Notes: generated by a model from the letters alone, not told the origin. A DNA stretch of 64,000 bases from Bradyrhizobium sp. 141 (GCF_023074055.1 NZ_JADPKR010000113.1:1-64000), one strand, 5' to 3'. Positions 17,542 through 27,422 are shown, counted from the first letter of the stretch. Numbers and translations: made by a program.

Positions 17542-19005
17542 CTAAATCAACCGCACGCCTGATATCGCCGACCTCAGCCAGCGCAGTGCTTGCGGCGGCT
17601 GCGCTGCGAGCGGCGCCTCCGCGGCCTTCTCGGTCCGGCACTTCTCCAGTTCCGCGACGAAGTCGGCCGACCATTGCTGGATGGTGTGGCCGCGCAGCTT
17701 CTTCATCATCGCGTCCCAGCGCATCTTGCGCTCGGTGAGCGGCATTGCGGCCGCGACCGCGATCGCGCGCGCCATGCCGTCGATGTCGTGCGGATTGACC
17801 AGCAAGGCGGTCTCGAGCTCGTTGGCTGCGCCCGCGAACTTCGACAGCACCAGCACGCCGGGATCGGCCGGGTTTTGCGCGGCGACATATTCCTTGGCGA
17901 CGAGGTTCATGCCGTCATGCAGCGGCGTCACCACGCCGACCTGCGCTGTGCGATAGAGACCAGCAAGCACGGCCTGGCTGAAACCTTTGTTCAAATAGCG
18001 GATCGGCGTCCAATCCACTTCGCCGTGGCGGCCATTAACGTCGGTGACGAGGCGCGCGACCTCGTTCTGGAGATTGCCATAGGCCTCGATCGCGCCGCGC
18101 GAGGGATTGGCGATCTGAAGCAGCGAGATGCTGCGCGCAAATTGCGGCTGATCCGTCCACAGCCGGTCGAATGCGCTGATGCGGTTGACGAGGCCTTTCG
18201 AATAGTCGAGGCGATCGACGCCGATCGCGAGCCGCTCGCCGTTGAGGCTGCGCCGCAGCCGCGACACATCGGGATGCGATGCCGATTTTGCGGCATAGGC
18301 CGCGAACTTCTCCGCATCGATCCCGATCGGAAATACCTCGCAGCGGGTGCGGCCATGCTGAGAGATCGCAACGCCGTCCTCGATGGTGAGGCCGAGCTCG
18401 CCGCCGACATAGCCGAGAAAGTTCTGGCAATCCTCATTGGTCTGGAAGCCGAGCAGATCGTAGGCCAGCATCGCCGTGATCAGCTCACGATGATTGGGCA
18501 CGCCTTGCATCACCGCAGCGACGGGCCACGGCGTATGCAGAAAGAAGCCGATCGGATCGTCGACGCCGAGATTACGCAGTTCCGCACCGAGCGCGAGGAA
18601 GTGATAATCCTGCACCCAGAACGCGGTCTTGGTTTTTCGGAAGCGCATCAAGGCGCGCGCCATGAAGGCGTTGACCTCGCGATAGCTGACATAATCTTCG
18701 CGCGAGACGCGGATCAGATCGCTGCGCGAATGCAGCGCCGGCCACAGCGCCGAATTGGCAAAGCCCTCGTAATAGCCGCCGTAATGCGCTGCCGGCAGAT
18801 CCAGCGTCGCAATCGCGCCCGTTCCCAGTGCTTCGATCTCGGCGAACGGTTCCTTCTGATGGCCGTCACGCACCCGGCCCGAAGATCCCACCCAGATCGC
18901 GCCCGAATGTTCCACCACCGGCAACAAGGCCGCCGCGAGGCCGCCCGTCATGGGCTCGTTAGGCTTGCCGCGCGCGACGCGATTCGAAACGACGACTAAG
19001 TTCAC
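17542..19005 (-). CDS. otsA: Alpha,alpha-trehalose-6-phosphate synthase
   Basis: Encodes 487 residues from a GTG preceded by AGGAGGGGAC. It joins UDP-glucose and glucose-6-phosphate to trehalose-6-phosphate, a cytosolic osmo- and desiccation-protection step. A glycosyltransferase family 20 sequence is clear: VVVSNRVARG at the N-terminus, the glycine-rich TGGLAAAL loop, FWVQDYHFLALG, GFFLHTPWP, GVDRLDYSKGLVNRISAF and HDGMNLVAKEYVAAQ near the C-terminus. Length is normal for OtsA. It lies downstream of otsB in the same orientation with a 243-bp gap, so it may have its own promoter. Confidence 0.95.
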   Translation of the reverse strand: MNLVVVSNRVARGKPNEPMTGGLAAALLPVVEHSGAIWVGSSGRVRDGHQKEPFAEIEALGTGAIATLDLPAAHYGGYYEGFANSALWPALHSRSDLIRVSREDYVSYREVNAFMARALMRFRKTKTAFWVQDYHFLALGAELRNLGVDDPIGFFLHTPWPVAAVMQGVPNHRELITAMLAYDLLGFQTNEDCQNFLGYVGGELGLTIEDGVAISQHGRTRCEVFPIGIDAEKFAAYAAKSASHPDVSRLRRSLNGERLAIGVDRLDYSKGLVNRISAFDRLWTDQPQFARSISLLQIANPSRGAIEAYGNLQNEVARLVTDVNGRHGEVDWTPIRYLNKGFSQAVLAGLYRTAQVGVVTPLHDGMNLVAKEYVAAQNPADPGVLVLSKFAGAANELETALLVNPHDIDGMARAIAVAAAMPLTERKMRWDAMMKKLRGHTIQQWSADFVAELEKCRTEKAAEAPLAAQPPQALRWLRSAISGVRLI

Positions 19006-19248
19006 AGGTCGTCCCCTCCTGTTTCATTCCACCCCATTTAACTGCCGTTCATCAATATGGTTCCTGATCATCGTTTCAACCAATTGAAACCAAAATCGGG
19101 CGCGCGCGTTGGAACTGGTTTCGCTTGTGGGAACCGGGAATTTCACTGCAAAGACAGCTTTTGCGGCGATGTTGCGCGGCACGCGTTGCGGCGCGCGGCT
19201 GCGCCGTTTCCAAGAGCTTCATGTCGGCGGCGTGGCGCTGCCTTGGTT

Positions 19249-20067
19249 TCACCTTGGATCGAGCAGGCGGGCAAGGAACGCGCGTACGTCGTTCGGGGCG
19301 TCGAAATGGCCGTTCACGCCCATGGCACGGCGGCCGACCGAGAAGGCAAGCCCGTTCATGTCGGGCATGATCGCGAATACGGTTTCATCGGTGACGTCGT
19401 CGCCGATGAAGATCGGACGCCGTCCTTTGAAGGGCTCCCGCTTCATCAGTTCACGCACGCCGGTCGCCTTGGTGAATCCGGAATGCTTGATCTCGCAGAC
19501 GAACTTGCCGGGCAGCACCTCGATCGGCGCATTGGGCAGGTCGGCGCGGATCACCGAGACGGATTCATAGATCGCTTTCTCCGCGTGCGGCGCGAGGCGG
19601 TAATGCAGAGCGAGCGAATAGCCCTTGTCCTCGAGCAGAATACCCGGGCTGAGCTTGGCGATGGCCGCCAGCCGCCGCTTCAGCTCCTTGTCCAGCGGCG
19701 GCGCGTGCACGGCATCGGCCTCATTGTCGACCGACAGTCGCATCTCGGCACCGTGGCCGGCGACGGCGCGAAACACGTCGGGCGCGAAGATCAGGTCGAT
19801 GTCGTTGAGTGAGCGGCCGCTGACCAGCGCCAGCGCGCCGGAGGTGCGCTCGGTCAGATGCTTCAACGTTTCAGACAGTCCCGGCGGCACCCACACCTCA
19901 CGCGGGGTCGGCATCAGGTCGAGCAGGGTGCCGTCGATGTCGAGCAGAATTGCGGTCTCACCGAGATGCGGCACGAGCGCATGCGGCACCGGCACCGTTT
20001 CGGGCGTGTCGTCGTCGAATATGGTGGGCTGCTGGTCCAACGCCATTTCTGCAAGTTCCGATTTCAT
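19249..20067 (-). CDS. otsB: Trehalose-6-phosphate phosphatase
   Basis: Encodes 272 residues from the ATG at 20067, which has GGAG seven bases before it; a longer frame to 20136 would overlap the MFS gene. The HAD-family motifs are present: ILLDIDGTLLDL (nucleophile DxD near residue 42), LVSGRSLNDID, and GDDVTDETVFAIM in the last third (Mg-binding acidic pair). It removes phosphate from trehalose-6-phosphate made by OtsA. The MFS transporter gene ends four bases upstream, so the two are co-transcribed. Confidence 0.94.
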   Translation of the reverse strand: MKSELAEMALDQQPTIFDDDTPETVPVPHALVPHLGETAILLDIDGTLLDLMPTPREVWVPPGLSETLKHLTERTSGALALVSGRSLNDIDLIFAPDVFRAVAGHGAEMRLSVDNEADAVHAPPLDKELKRRLAAIAKLSPGILLEDKGYSLALHYRLAPHAEKAIYESVSVIRADLPNAPIEVLPGKFVCEIKHSGFTKATGVRELMKREPFKGRRPIFIGDDVTDETVFAIMPDMNGLAFSVGRRAMGVNGHFDAPNDVRAFLARLLDPR

Positions 20068-20071
20068 CAGT

Positions 20072-21556
20072 CTACTCCATAAAGGCGAGCGGCCGTGCGA
20101 TTTGTTCGAGCGATTTGCGCTCCGCCGAAACGGCATAGCGCCACGCCACGATCGCGGCCGCGATCATCAGGACTGCCCCCAGCAGATAGCCGGCGAACAC
20201 GCTGGTGCGTGATCCCGTATCGATCAGCGCGCCGAACAGCGCCGGCCCGATCACGCCGCCGATACCGGTGCCGACGGCGTAGAACACCGCGATCGCCAGC
20301 GCACGAACTTCAAGCGGAAAGGTTTCGCTGACGGTGAGATAGGCCGCGCTCGCAGCCGGCGAGGCAAAGAAGAAGATCACCATCCAGGCGACGGTCTGCC
20401 CCTGCGCGGTGAGCACGCCGATGGAGAACAGATAGCCCGAGATCGCCAGCAGCAGGCCCGACATGCCATAGGTGAACATGATCATGGCGCGGCGGCCCAG
20501 CGTATCGAACAACCGGCCAAGCAGCAGCGGCCCGAGGAAATTGCCGGCAGCAAAGGGGAGCAGGTACCAGCCGACGTTTTCGGCACTGATGCCGTAGAAA
20601 TCGGTCAGCACCAGCGCGAAGGTGAAGAAGATCGCGTTGTAGAAGAACGCCTGCGCGCTCATCAGAACGAGGCCGACCAGCGCGCGCTGCCGGTAAACCG
20701 AGAACAGCGTGTGGACGACCTCGCGGATCGGCGTGTGGTCGCGCATCCTCAGACGGATCTTCGTGAAGCGTCCGTCGCCCGCATCCTGGCCGTGTCCGAC
20801 CACCGAGCGCTCGATCTCGTCGACGATGGCATGCGCTTGCTCGGGACGGCCGTGAATCATCAGCCAGCGCGGGCTTTCCGGAATCCACATCCGCATCAAC
20901 AGCACGACGAGGCCGAGCGTCGCGCCGATCAGATAAGCGAGACGCCAGCCGAGATCGGGCGCGATCACAGCGGGATCGAGCAGCACGATGGCCGCGACCG
21001 CACCCATCGCGGCACCGATCCAGAAACTGCCGTTGATGACGAGATCGGTCCAGCCGCGATAGCGCGCCGGCACCAGCTCCTGGATGGTCGAGTTGATCGC
21101 GGTGTATTCGCCGCCGATGCCGGCACCGGTGAGAAAACGAAACAGCGCGTAGCTCGCCACATTCCATGACAGAGCAGTCGCCGCCGTCGCCGAGAGGTAG
21201 AGCGCCAGCGTGATGAAGAACAGCTTCTTGCGGCCGATGCGGTCGGTGAGCCAGCCGAAGCCGAGCGCGCCGAGCACGGCACCGGCGAGATAGGCGGAAT
21301 TGGCGATGCCGAGATCGAGGTTGGAGAAATGCAGCGACGAACTCTGTTTCAGCGCGCCCGAGAGCGCACCGGCAAGCGTCACCTCAAGCCCGTCAAGGAT
21401 CCAGGTGATGCCGAGCGCGAGCACGACGCGGGTGTGAAAGCCGCTCCAGGGCAGTGCGTCGAGGCGCGAGGGAATGCTGGTCTCGACGATGCGATCGGCG
21501 GCGGCCGCCGCGACTACAGGAGCATAGTTCGGCGCTGGGCTTTGCTGCAATGCCAT
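20072..21556 (-). CDS. MFS transporter, sugar/metabolite porter type
   Basis: Encodes about 494 residues from an ATG at 21556 (MALQQSPAPNY); the upstream extension is Arg-rich and unlikely to be translated. Twelve hydrophobic segments are visible. The family signature between helices 2 and 3 is WLTDRIGRKKLFF, repeated in degenerate form as RLFDTLGRRAMIM in the second half, and RWLMIHGRPEQA lies in the central loop. This matches the major facilitator superfamily, sugar-porter-like branch. Substrate is unknown; linkage to otsB suggests a sugar or osmolyte but does not prove it. Confidence 0.85.
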   Translation of the reverse strand: MALQQSPAPNYAPVVAAAAADRIVETSIPSRLDALPWSGFHTRVVLALGITWILDGLEVTLAGALSGALKQSSSLHFSNLDLGIANSAYLAGAVLGALGFGWLTDRIGRKKLFFITLALYLSATAATALSWNVASYALFRFLTGAGIGGEYTAINSTIQELVPARYRGWTDLVINGSFWIGAAMGAVAAIVLLDPAVIAPDLGWRLAYLIGATLGLVVLLMRMWIPESPRWLMIHGRPEQAHAIVDEIERSVVGHGQDAGDGRFTKIRLRMRDHTPIREVVHTLFSVYRQRALVGLVLMSAQAFFYNAIFFTFALVLTDFYGISAENVGWYLLPFAAGNFLGPLLLGRLFDTLGRRAMIMFTYGMSGLLLAISGYLFSIGVLTAQGQTVAWMVIFFFASPAASAAYLTVSETFPLEVRALAIAVFYAVGTGIGGVIGPALFGALIDTGSRTSVFAGYLLGAVLMIAAAIVAWRYAVSAERKSLEQIARPLAFME

Positions 21557-21738
21557 CGGGTTGTTGTGTCTGATCAATGGAAGTGCCCCCGGCTCACGTG
21601 TTGTGGACGGGGTCGATCCGATCATCGGGGTGCGGCATTCCGCCTGCCACCAACGACAACGTCTGCGGCGAGGCCAGGTTCCCATGGGAACGGCCCTTCG
21701 TGCCGCTGGTTTCCGATGGGGCCGCAAGGAGTTGACGC

Positions 21739-22110
21739 ATGGCTCATGTCAGAAAGACGACACAATCCCGCAAAACAGCCGCGCGCAGGAAGACGAGCGC
21801 AAAGCGCAGCACCGGGCGGAAGAGTTCGAAGCGTGCTGCGCCGAAGCGCTGGTCGCAGCACGTGACGAAGGAGAGCGACGCGCTCGACCTCAAGCGCGGT
21901 GTGTTCAAGCTGACCAGCGCGAAGCGTATCGCGACGTCGCTGAAACGATCGGCAGAGCACAGCTCACGCCGCAAGACTGGCGCCTATCGCTCGGCGCTGT
22001 CGATGCTGACCTTCTACATCAATCGCGCCGGCAAGACGCTGCCGCAAACCCAGCGCACCCGGCTCGAGCGCGCGAAGGTGGAGCTGAAGCGGGCGTTCGG
22101 GAAGGAGTGA
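21739..22110 (+). CDS. DUF3175 domain-containing protein
   Basis: Encodes 123 residues. The first 35 are a Lys/Arg/Ser-rich tail (SRKTAARRKTSAKRSTGRKSSKR broken into short runs). The remainder fits DUF3175: KRWSQHVTKESDALDLKRGVF, then IATSLKRSAEHS, SALSMLTFYINRAGKTL and LERAKVELKRAFG. The domain is of unknown function and common in rhizobia; the very basic tail suggests nucleic-acid binding. It is divergent from the MFS gene and convergent with the first chemoreceptor. Confidence 0.85.
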   Translation: MAHVRKTTQSRKTAARRKTSAKRSTGRKSSKRAAPKRWSQHVTKESDALDLKRGVFKLTSAKRIATSLKRSAEHSSRRKTGAYRSALSMLTFYINRAGKTLPQTQRTRLERAKVELKRAFGKE

Positions 22111-22170
22111 GGGTGAGCGCAGCTGGCGTCCCTTGCTCCGCTGTCCTCCCGGACAAACGGAGCGCCGATC

Positions 22171-23265
22171 CGGGACGACAGTGGAGTATGACGCCGCAAC
22201 GAGCCCTACGCCGCCCGGATATTCCCCATGAAGCGATCGAGCTCGGCGCGTAGGCGGGTGCTTTCGGATGACAGCGTCTTGGCCGAGTGCAGCACCTCCT
22301 CCGAGGCCGAGCCGGTCTCGGCGGCGCCGCGGTTGACCTCGCCGATATCGGTGGCCGCGGTCTGGGTGCCTTGCGCGACGGTCTGGACGCTGCGCGCGAT
22401 CTCCTGGGTCGCCGCGCCCTGCTGCTCGACCGCGCTCGCGATCGAGGTCGAGATCGACGATATCTGGCCGATGGTCGCCCCGATCTCCTTGATCGCGGCT
22501 ACCGATTCCGCCGTGGCGCCCTGCATGCCCGTGATGTGCGAGGAGATCTCGTCGGTGGCCTTCGCGGTCTGGCTCGCCAGCGACTTCACTTCGCTCGCAA
22601 CCACCGCAAAGCCGCGGCCGGCTTCGCCGGCGCGCGCCGCCTCGATGGTGGCGTTGAGCGCCAGCAGATTGGTCTGCTCGGCAATCGCGGTGATCAGCTT
22701 GACCACTTCGCCGATCTGCTGGGCGGCATGCGAGAGCTTGCCGATGCGCCCGTCGGTCTCCCTGGCCTGAACCACGGCGGCCTCGGCGATGCGGCTGGAG
22801 TCCCGAACCTGGCGGCCGATCTCCTCGACCGAGGCGGAGAGCTCTTCTGTCGCGGTGGCGACCGACTGCATGTTGGAGGAGGCCTGCTCGGAGACGCCGG
22901 CGACCTGGCTCGACAGGCTCTGTGTGGTCTCGGCGGTGCGGGTCAGCGTGGAGGCCGCCGATTCCAGCTGCACGGCCGAGGCCGAGACGTTGGAGACGAT
23001 GGCACCGACCGCGCTCTCGAAATCATCCGCAAAGCGGATCAGCTCGGCGCGCCGGCTTGCCGCCTGCTCCCGGTTCTGGACTTCGCTGGCGGCGGCATCG
23101 CGCTCGGCTTTTGCGACGGCCTGGACCTTGAACTCCTCGACCGCGCCGGCCATCTCGCCGATCTCGTCCTTGCGGCCAAGGCCCGGCAGCACCACGTCGA
23201 AATTACCCGAGGCCAGCTCGCGCATGGCCTTGCACATCGCGATCATCGGACGCGAGATGCCGTTG
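22171..23265. repeat. Direct repeat, copy 1 (chemoreceptor signalling half)
   Basis: About 1.1 kb that recurs 2298 bp downstream at 24469-25563. It starts before the stop codon, in the shared GGGACGACAGTGGAGT, and runs to the second transmembrane helix. I see no mismatch between 22312 and 22835; scattered silent differences appear on either side. Confidence 0.9.
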
Positions 23266-24239
23266 CCGAGCATCAGTGCGAGCACAGCGCCGATGGCGAG
23301 GCCGCCGAGCGCCAACATCACCATCAGCCGCTCGGTATCCACGATCGTCGCATTGGTGCTGGCTTCGATGCGCTGCTGATCGGCAGTCAGGTCCGACCGC
23401 AGCTCGCCCGAGAGCTTGAGGATGCCTGCCGCCGTCTTGGTCATATCGCCGTTCAGCTTGACGATGATCTTCACATTCTCCGACAGCTTGGTGAAGGAGG
23501 TGCGGTATTGCTTCAGGAGGTTGCCGATCTCGGTCACGCGGTCGGTGATCTTCTGGTCGTTCGCATAGATCGAGACCAGCAGGGTCTCCAGGAATTTGAC
23601 CCGCGCGATCACGCCATCGGCGGTCTTCGGCTCCGGCTTGGCGACGAAGGCGCTGACCGAGGTGGAGACCGCCAGATATTGCGAGGTGATGTCCTTGGCC
23701 GTGGTCTGGACCGAGGCCAGCCCGGCCAGCGCGGCGGTATCCGCAAGGTCGTCGAACTTGAAGCGGATCTTGTTGCCGACGCTGTTGAGCTCATCGGCCG
23801 CGATCTTGTTGTTCTCGCGCGTCAGGGTGATGATTTCGCCGAACACCTTCGTAAAGAGCTGGAACTCGGCCTCGAGCTTGCCGACCTGCTCACGGCGGGC
23901 GGCACCGGTCGTGGCGGCCATCGACTTCGCGATCGCGCTCCTCAGATTCTCTTCAGCCGCCTTGGCCGCGGTCTCGTCATCGGCCGCGCCGGTCAGGGTA
24001 TAGGCCCGCGCCAGCCCCTGATAGGCGATCAGCTCGCGATCGACCGTCCGGGCGAGGTCGGCTTCCGACACGCTGGTTCGGTAGGAGGCGACGGCGCCTT
24101 GGATCCGCTCGAAGCCGAAATAGGCGAAAGCCATACTGACGGCGAGGATGGCTAGCACTGCCACGAAGCCGAGGATGATTTTTGCACGAAAACGCAACGT
24201 TGGCAGCTTCGATTGGCGCGACTTCGACTTGACCGACAT
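22206..24239 (-). CDS. Methyl-accepting chemotaxis protein 1
   Basis: Encodes 677 residues from the ATG at 24239, preceded by GGGGTGGGGGA. Layout: transmembrane helix about 17-40, a long helical periplasmic sensor to about 304 (resembling the helical bimodular HBM type: SYRTSVSEADLARTVDREL), second transmembrane helix about 305-326, HAMP domain, then the cytoplasmic signalling hairpin with EQTNLLALNATIEAARAGE, the CheA/CheW contact tip. It reports a ligand to the flagellar kinase. From the HAMP domain to the stop it is nearly identical to the next chemoreceptor, while the sensor parts differ. Confidence 0.93.
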   Translation of the reverse strand: MSVKSKSRQSKLPTLRFRAKIILGFVAVLAILAVSMAFAYFGFERIQGAVASYRTSVSEADLARTVDRELIAYQGLARAYTLTGAADDETAAKAAEENLRSAIAKSMAATTGAARREQVGKLEAEFQLFTKVFGEIITLTRENNKIAADELNSVGNKIRFKFDDLADTAALAGLASVQTTAKDITSQYLAVSTSVSAFVAKPEPKTADGVIARVKFLETLLVSIYANDQKITDRVTEIGNLLKQYRTSFTKLSENVKIIVKLNGDMTKTAAGILKLSGELRSDLTADQQRIEASTNATIVDTERLMVMLALGGLAIGAVLALMLGNGISRPMIAMCKAMRELASGNFDVVLPGLGRKDEIGEMAGAVEEFKVQAVAKAERDAAASEVQNREQAASRRAELIRFADDFESAVGAIVSNVSASAVQLESAASTLTRTAETTQSLSSQVAGVSEQASSNMQSVATATEELSASVEEIGRQVRDSSRIAEAAVVQARETDGRIGKLSHAAQQIGEVVKLITAIAEQTNLLALNATIEAARAGEAGRGFAVVASEVKSLASQTAKATDEISSHITGMQGATAESVAAIKEIGATIGQISSISTSIASAVEQQGAATQEIARSVQTVAQGTQTAATDIGEVNRGAAETGSASEEVLHSAKTLSSESTRLRAELDRFMGNIRAA

Positions 24240-24468
24240 TCCCCCACCCCATTCCATTCGCGGAAAACCAGGCGCAGCCGGAAGCAGCCCGCTTCCAGAC
24301 TCGCCGGCACGTTACGGGGCAAAGGATAAGCTGTGGTAAATTTGTGGCAGCGCAACTGACGGTTAGGTGACGCGGGGGATGTAGGAGGCGCTTTCCCGCG
24401 CCGTTACAAATCGGCCGCCACGCCAATCTGTCGTCTCGGATCGGCGCGCGCCCAAGGGCGCGCTAGTC

Positions 24469-25563
24469 CGGGACGACAGTGGAGTGTGACGCCGCAACAA
24501 GCCTTACGCCGCCCGGATATTCCCCATGAAGCGATCGAGCTCGGCGCGCAGGCGGGTGCTTTCGGATGACAGCGTCTTGGCCGAGTGCAGCACCTCCTCC
24601 GAGGCCGAACCGGTCTCGGCGGCGCCGCGGTTGACCTCGCCGATATCGGTGGCCGCGGTCTGGGTGCCTTGCGCGACGGTCTGGACGCTGCGCGCGATCT
24701 CCTGGGTCGCCGCGCCCTGCTGCTCGACCGCGCTCGCGATCGAGGTCGAGATCGACGATATCTGGCCGATGGTCGCCCCGATCTCCTTGATCGCGGCTAC
24801 CGATTCCGCCGTGGCGCCCTGCATGCCCGTGATGTGCGAGGAGATCTCGTCGGTGGCCTTCGCGGTCTGGCTCGCCAGCGACTTCACTTCGCTCGCAACC
24901 ACCGCAAAGCCGCGGCCGGCTTCGCCGGCGCGCGCCGCCTCGATGGTGGCGTTGAGCGCCAGCAGATTGGTCTGCTCGGCAATCGCGGTGATCAGCTTGA
25001 CCACTTCGCCGATCTGCTGGGCGGCATGCGAGAGCTTGCCGATGCGCCCGTCGGTCTCCCTGGCCTGAACCACGGCGGCCTCGGCGATGCGGCTGGAGTC
25101 CCGAACCTGGCGGCCGATCTCCTCGACCGAGGCCGAGAGCTCTTCCGTCGCGGTCGCGACCGACTGCATGTTGGAGGAGGCCTGCTCGGAGACGCCGGCG
25201 ACCTGGCTCGACAGGCTCTGCGTGGTCTCGGCGGTGCGGGTCAGCGTGGAGGCCGCCGATTCCAGCTGCACGGCGGAGGCCGAGACGTTGGAGACGATGG
25301 CGCCGACCGCGCTCTCGAAATCGTCGGCAAAGCGGATCAGCTCGGCGCGCCGGCTTGCGGCCTGCTCCCGGTTCTGGACTTCGCTGGCGGCGGCATCGCG
25401 TTCGGCCTTTGCAACGGCTTGAACCTTGAACTCCTCGACCGCACCGGCCATCTCGCCGATCTCGTCCTTGCGGCCAAGGCCCGGCAGCACGACGTCGAAA
25501 TTGCCCGAGGCCAGCTCGCGCATCGCCTTGCACATCGCGATCATCGGACGCGAGATGCCGGTG
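24469..25563. repeat. Direct repeat, copy 2 (chemoreceptor signalling half)
   Basis: Partner of 22171-23265 in the same orientation. The match covers the HAMP and signalling domains plus about 35 bp beyond the stop, and fades at the second transmembrane helix, where GTGISRP replaces GNGISRP. Confidence 0.9.
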
Positions 25564-26543
25564 CCGAGCAGGAAGGCGAGGACCGCACCAAGCAGCGTAC
25601 CGCCAATGGCGAGGATCAGAACCAGGTGCTCGGTCTGCCCGATGGTCGCTTCCGACTCCGATTCCAGCCGTTGCTGTTCGGCGACAAGGTCCGCCTTCAT
25701 GGCGGTGGCGCCCTGAAAGATCGCGCCGGCCGAGCCGCTCATCTCGGTGACGAGGTCGTCGACCAGCTTGGCTTGCGCAATCAGTTTCTCCAGCGCTTCG
25801 CGATAGGCGGTAAGAAACGCTTTGGCCTCCTTCAGGCCGGCGACGATCTTGTCGTCCATGGAATAAATCGCGCCGAGCGAGTTCTCGACGAACTTCAGTC
25901 GCGCCATCGCACTTGCTCCAACGGCTTGGTCGGAGTTGAGGATGAAATTGCTCGCGGCCGCACTGGCGGTCTGGAATTGGGCGTTGACCTGCTTGGTGCC
26001 GAATTCGATCGCCTGCGCCTCGGAGTCGGAGGCGTTATTCCCGACGTCGTCCAGCTTGTATTTCAGGAGGTTGGCGTTGCGCTGAAGCTGATTCTGGACC
26101 AGAAGCGTGCTGTCGCGCTTGGCCTGCAGAATCTTGGCGAAGGTCGCCGAGAAGTTGGAAAATTCCTTGGCGAGCTTGTTGAGGCTCTCCAGCCGCGCCG
26201 GCTGCTTGGCATTCTTGATCGCCTGATCGATGGCATTCTTCAGGCTGGCCTCGGCGTCCAGCGCCGCCTTGGCGTCGTCGTCCTTCCCGGTCACCACGAA
26301 GTAACGGGCAGCCGAGCGATAGCCGAGCAGTTCGCGATCGATATTGCGGGCAAGATCAGCCTCCGAGACGCTGCTCCGGTAGGATCCGACGCCTTCCGAA
26401 ACGCGCTCGAAGCCGAAATAGGAGAAGGCCATGCTGCCGGCGGAGATCGCCAGCACGACGGCAAAGCCGAGGATGATCTTGGCGCGGAACTTGAGAGTGG
26501 GAAATATTGTGCGCTTTGACGGCGACGCGATACGCCCTGACAT
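24504..26543 (-). CDS. Methyl-accepting chemotaxis protein 2
   Basis: Encodes 679 residues from the ATG at 26543, which follows GGGGGTGGGA. Same layout as its neighbour: transmembrane helix near residues 20-42, helical periplasmic sensor, second transmembrane helix (LILAIGGTLLGAVLAFLLG), HAMP, and signalling hairpin with the EQTNLLALNATIEAARAGE tip. The sensor domain shares only the first 60 residues' pattern (SYRSSVSEADLARNIDREL) and is otherwise diverged, so it likely detects a different signal. The C-terminal half appears identical in protein sequence to chemoreceptor 1. Confidence 0.93.
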   Translation of the reverse strand: MSGRIASPSKRTIFPTLKFRAKIILGFAVVLAISAGSMAFSYFGFERVSEGVGSYRSSVSEADLARNIDRELLGYRSAARYFVVTGKDDDAKAALDAEASLKNAIDQAIKNAKQPARLESLNKLAKEFSNFSATFAKILQAKRDSTLLVQNQLQRNANLLKYKLDDVGNNASDSEAQAIEFGTKQVNAQFQTASAAASNFILNSDQAVGASAMARLKFVENSLGAIYSMDDKIVAGLKEAKAFLTAYREALEKLIAQAKLVDDLVTEMSGSAGAIFQGATAMKADLVAEQQRLESESEATIGQTEHLVLILAIGGTLLGAVLAFLLGTGISRPMIAMCKAMRELASGNFDVVLPGLGRKDEIGEMAGAVEEFKVQAVAKAERDAAASEVQNREQAASRRAELIRFADDFESAVGAIVSNVSASAVQLESAASTLTRTAETTQSLSSQVAGVSEQASSNMQSVATATEELSASVEEIGRQVRDSSRIAEAAVVQARETDGRIGKLSHAAQQIGEVVKLITAIAEQTNLLALNATIEAARAGEAGRGFAVVASEVKSLASQTAKATDEISSHITGMQGATAESVAAIKEIGATIGQISSISTSIASAVEQQGAATQEIARSVQTVAQGTQTAATDIGEVNRGAAETGSASEEVLHSAKTLSSESTRLRAELDRFMGNIRAA

Positions 26544-26936
26544 TCCCACCCCCATCATTTATTCCAAACAGCCGCGATCCGAAGGCGCCCGCCTCCCCGA
26601 CCGGATGCGTAAAACTAAGGCAGAAACGTCAAGGGGCGGTAAATTCGTCCTATCTACGCGCGCTCCGGCTTCCTCGGCTAAGGCCTACCGAATGGGGGCG
26701 CCGGCTGGCATCCCACGCAACCTGTGCACCTTAATAATGAGAATATGCTGGGGATCGCCCTCGCCCCCGCCTCAGCCGCCGGGCCGCGGACGCCGACTCG
26801 CGGTCGCAAAGCCATTGTGTCCCCGGCAGGATCAATGACTTTTCCATGACGCGGGCGACCAAAATCCTAGTTGCAAAGTTCCGGGTCGCTGTCTCTAATT
26901 AGAAGCAATCAAAATCAATCCCGGGAGGACTACACC
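26544..26936. other. Divergent intergenic region, chemoreceptor 2 / coxS
   Basis: Separates the divergent chemoreceptor and coxS genes and must hold both promoters. I find no convincing sigma-70 or sigma-54 box, riboswitch or gene. A strong ribosome-binding site (GGGAGGA at 26924-26930) precedes coxS. Confidence 0.4.
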
Positions 26937-27422
26937 GTGTCTACAGTCAAACTGACAGTGAACGGCAAGGCCGTTGCTGTCGACGTCGAGGACCGCACGC
27001 TGCTGGTCCAGCTCCTGCGCGATCACCTCAATCTCACGGGAACCCATGTCGGCTGCGACACCAGCCAGTGCGGTGCCTGTGTCGTGCACATGGACGGCAG
27101 GGCGGTGAAATCCTGCACCATGCTGGCGGGCCAGGCCGACGGCGCCAGCATCACCACCATCGAGGGCATCGCCAAGGGCGACGAGCTGCACCCGATGCAG
27201 GCCGCTTTCCGCGACAATCATGGCCTTCAATGCGGCTATTGCACGCCGGGCATGATCATGTCGGCGATCGACATCGTGCAGCGCCATGGCGGCCAGCTCG
27301 ACGAGGCCACCGTCCGCAGCGAGCTGGAAGGCAATATCTGCCGCTGCACCGGCTACCATAACATCGTCAAAGCCGTGCTGGACGCAGCCGGACGCATGAA
27401 GGTCTCGCAGGCGGCCGAGTAA
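26937..27422 (+). CDS. coxS: CO-dehydrogenase-type small subunit, 2Fe-2S
   Basis: Encodes 161 residues from a GTG with GGGAGGA upstream. Two iron-sulfur centres are visible: a plant-ferredoxin-like domain with CDTSQCGACVVHMDG and the later C of KSC, and a four-helix domain with CGYCTPGMIMS and CRCTGYHNIV. This is the electron-transfer subunit of xanthine-oxidase-family molybdenum hydroxylases, passing electrons from the molybdenum site on CoxL to the FAD on CoxM. It is the first gene of an S-L-M cluster, the order usual for form II enzymes. Confidence 0.93.
   Translation: MSTVKLTVNGKAVAVDVEDRTLLVQLLRDHLNLTGTHVGCDTSQCGACVVHMDGRAVKSCTMLAGQADGASITTIEGIAKGDELHPMQAAFRDNHGLQCGYCTPGMIMSAIDIVQRHGGQLDEATVRSELEGNICRCTGYHNIVKAVLDAAGRMKVSQAAE

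Noticed and set aside
22287..26519. Two long plus-strand frames of over 600 codons opposite the chemoreceptors
   Set aside because: They mirror the duplicated signalling half; the low-complexity Gly/Arg/Asp content reflects codon bias of the real minus-strand genes.
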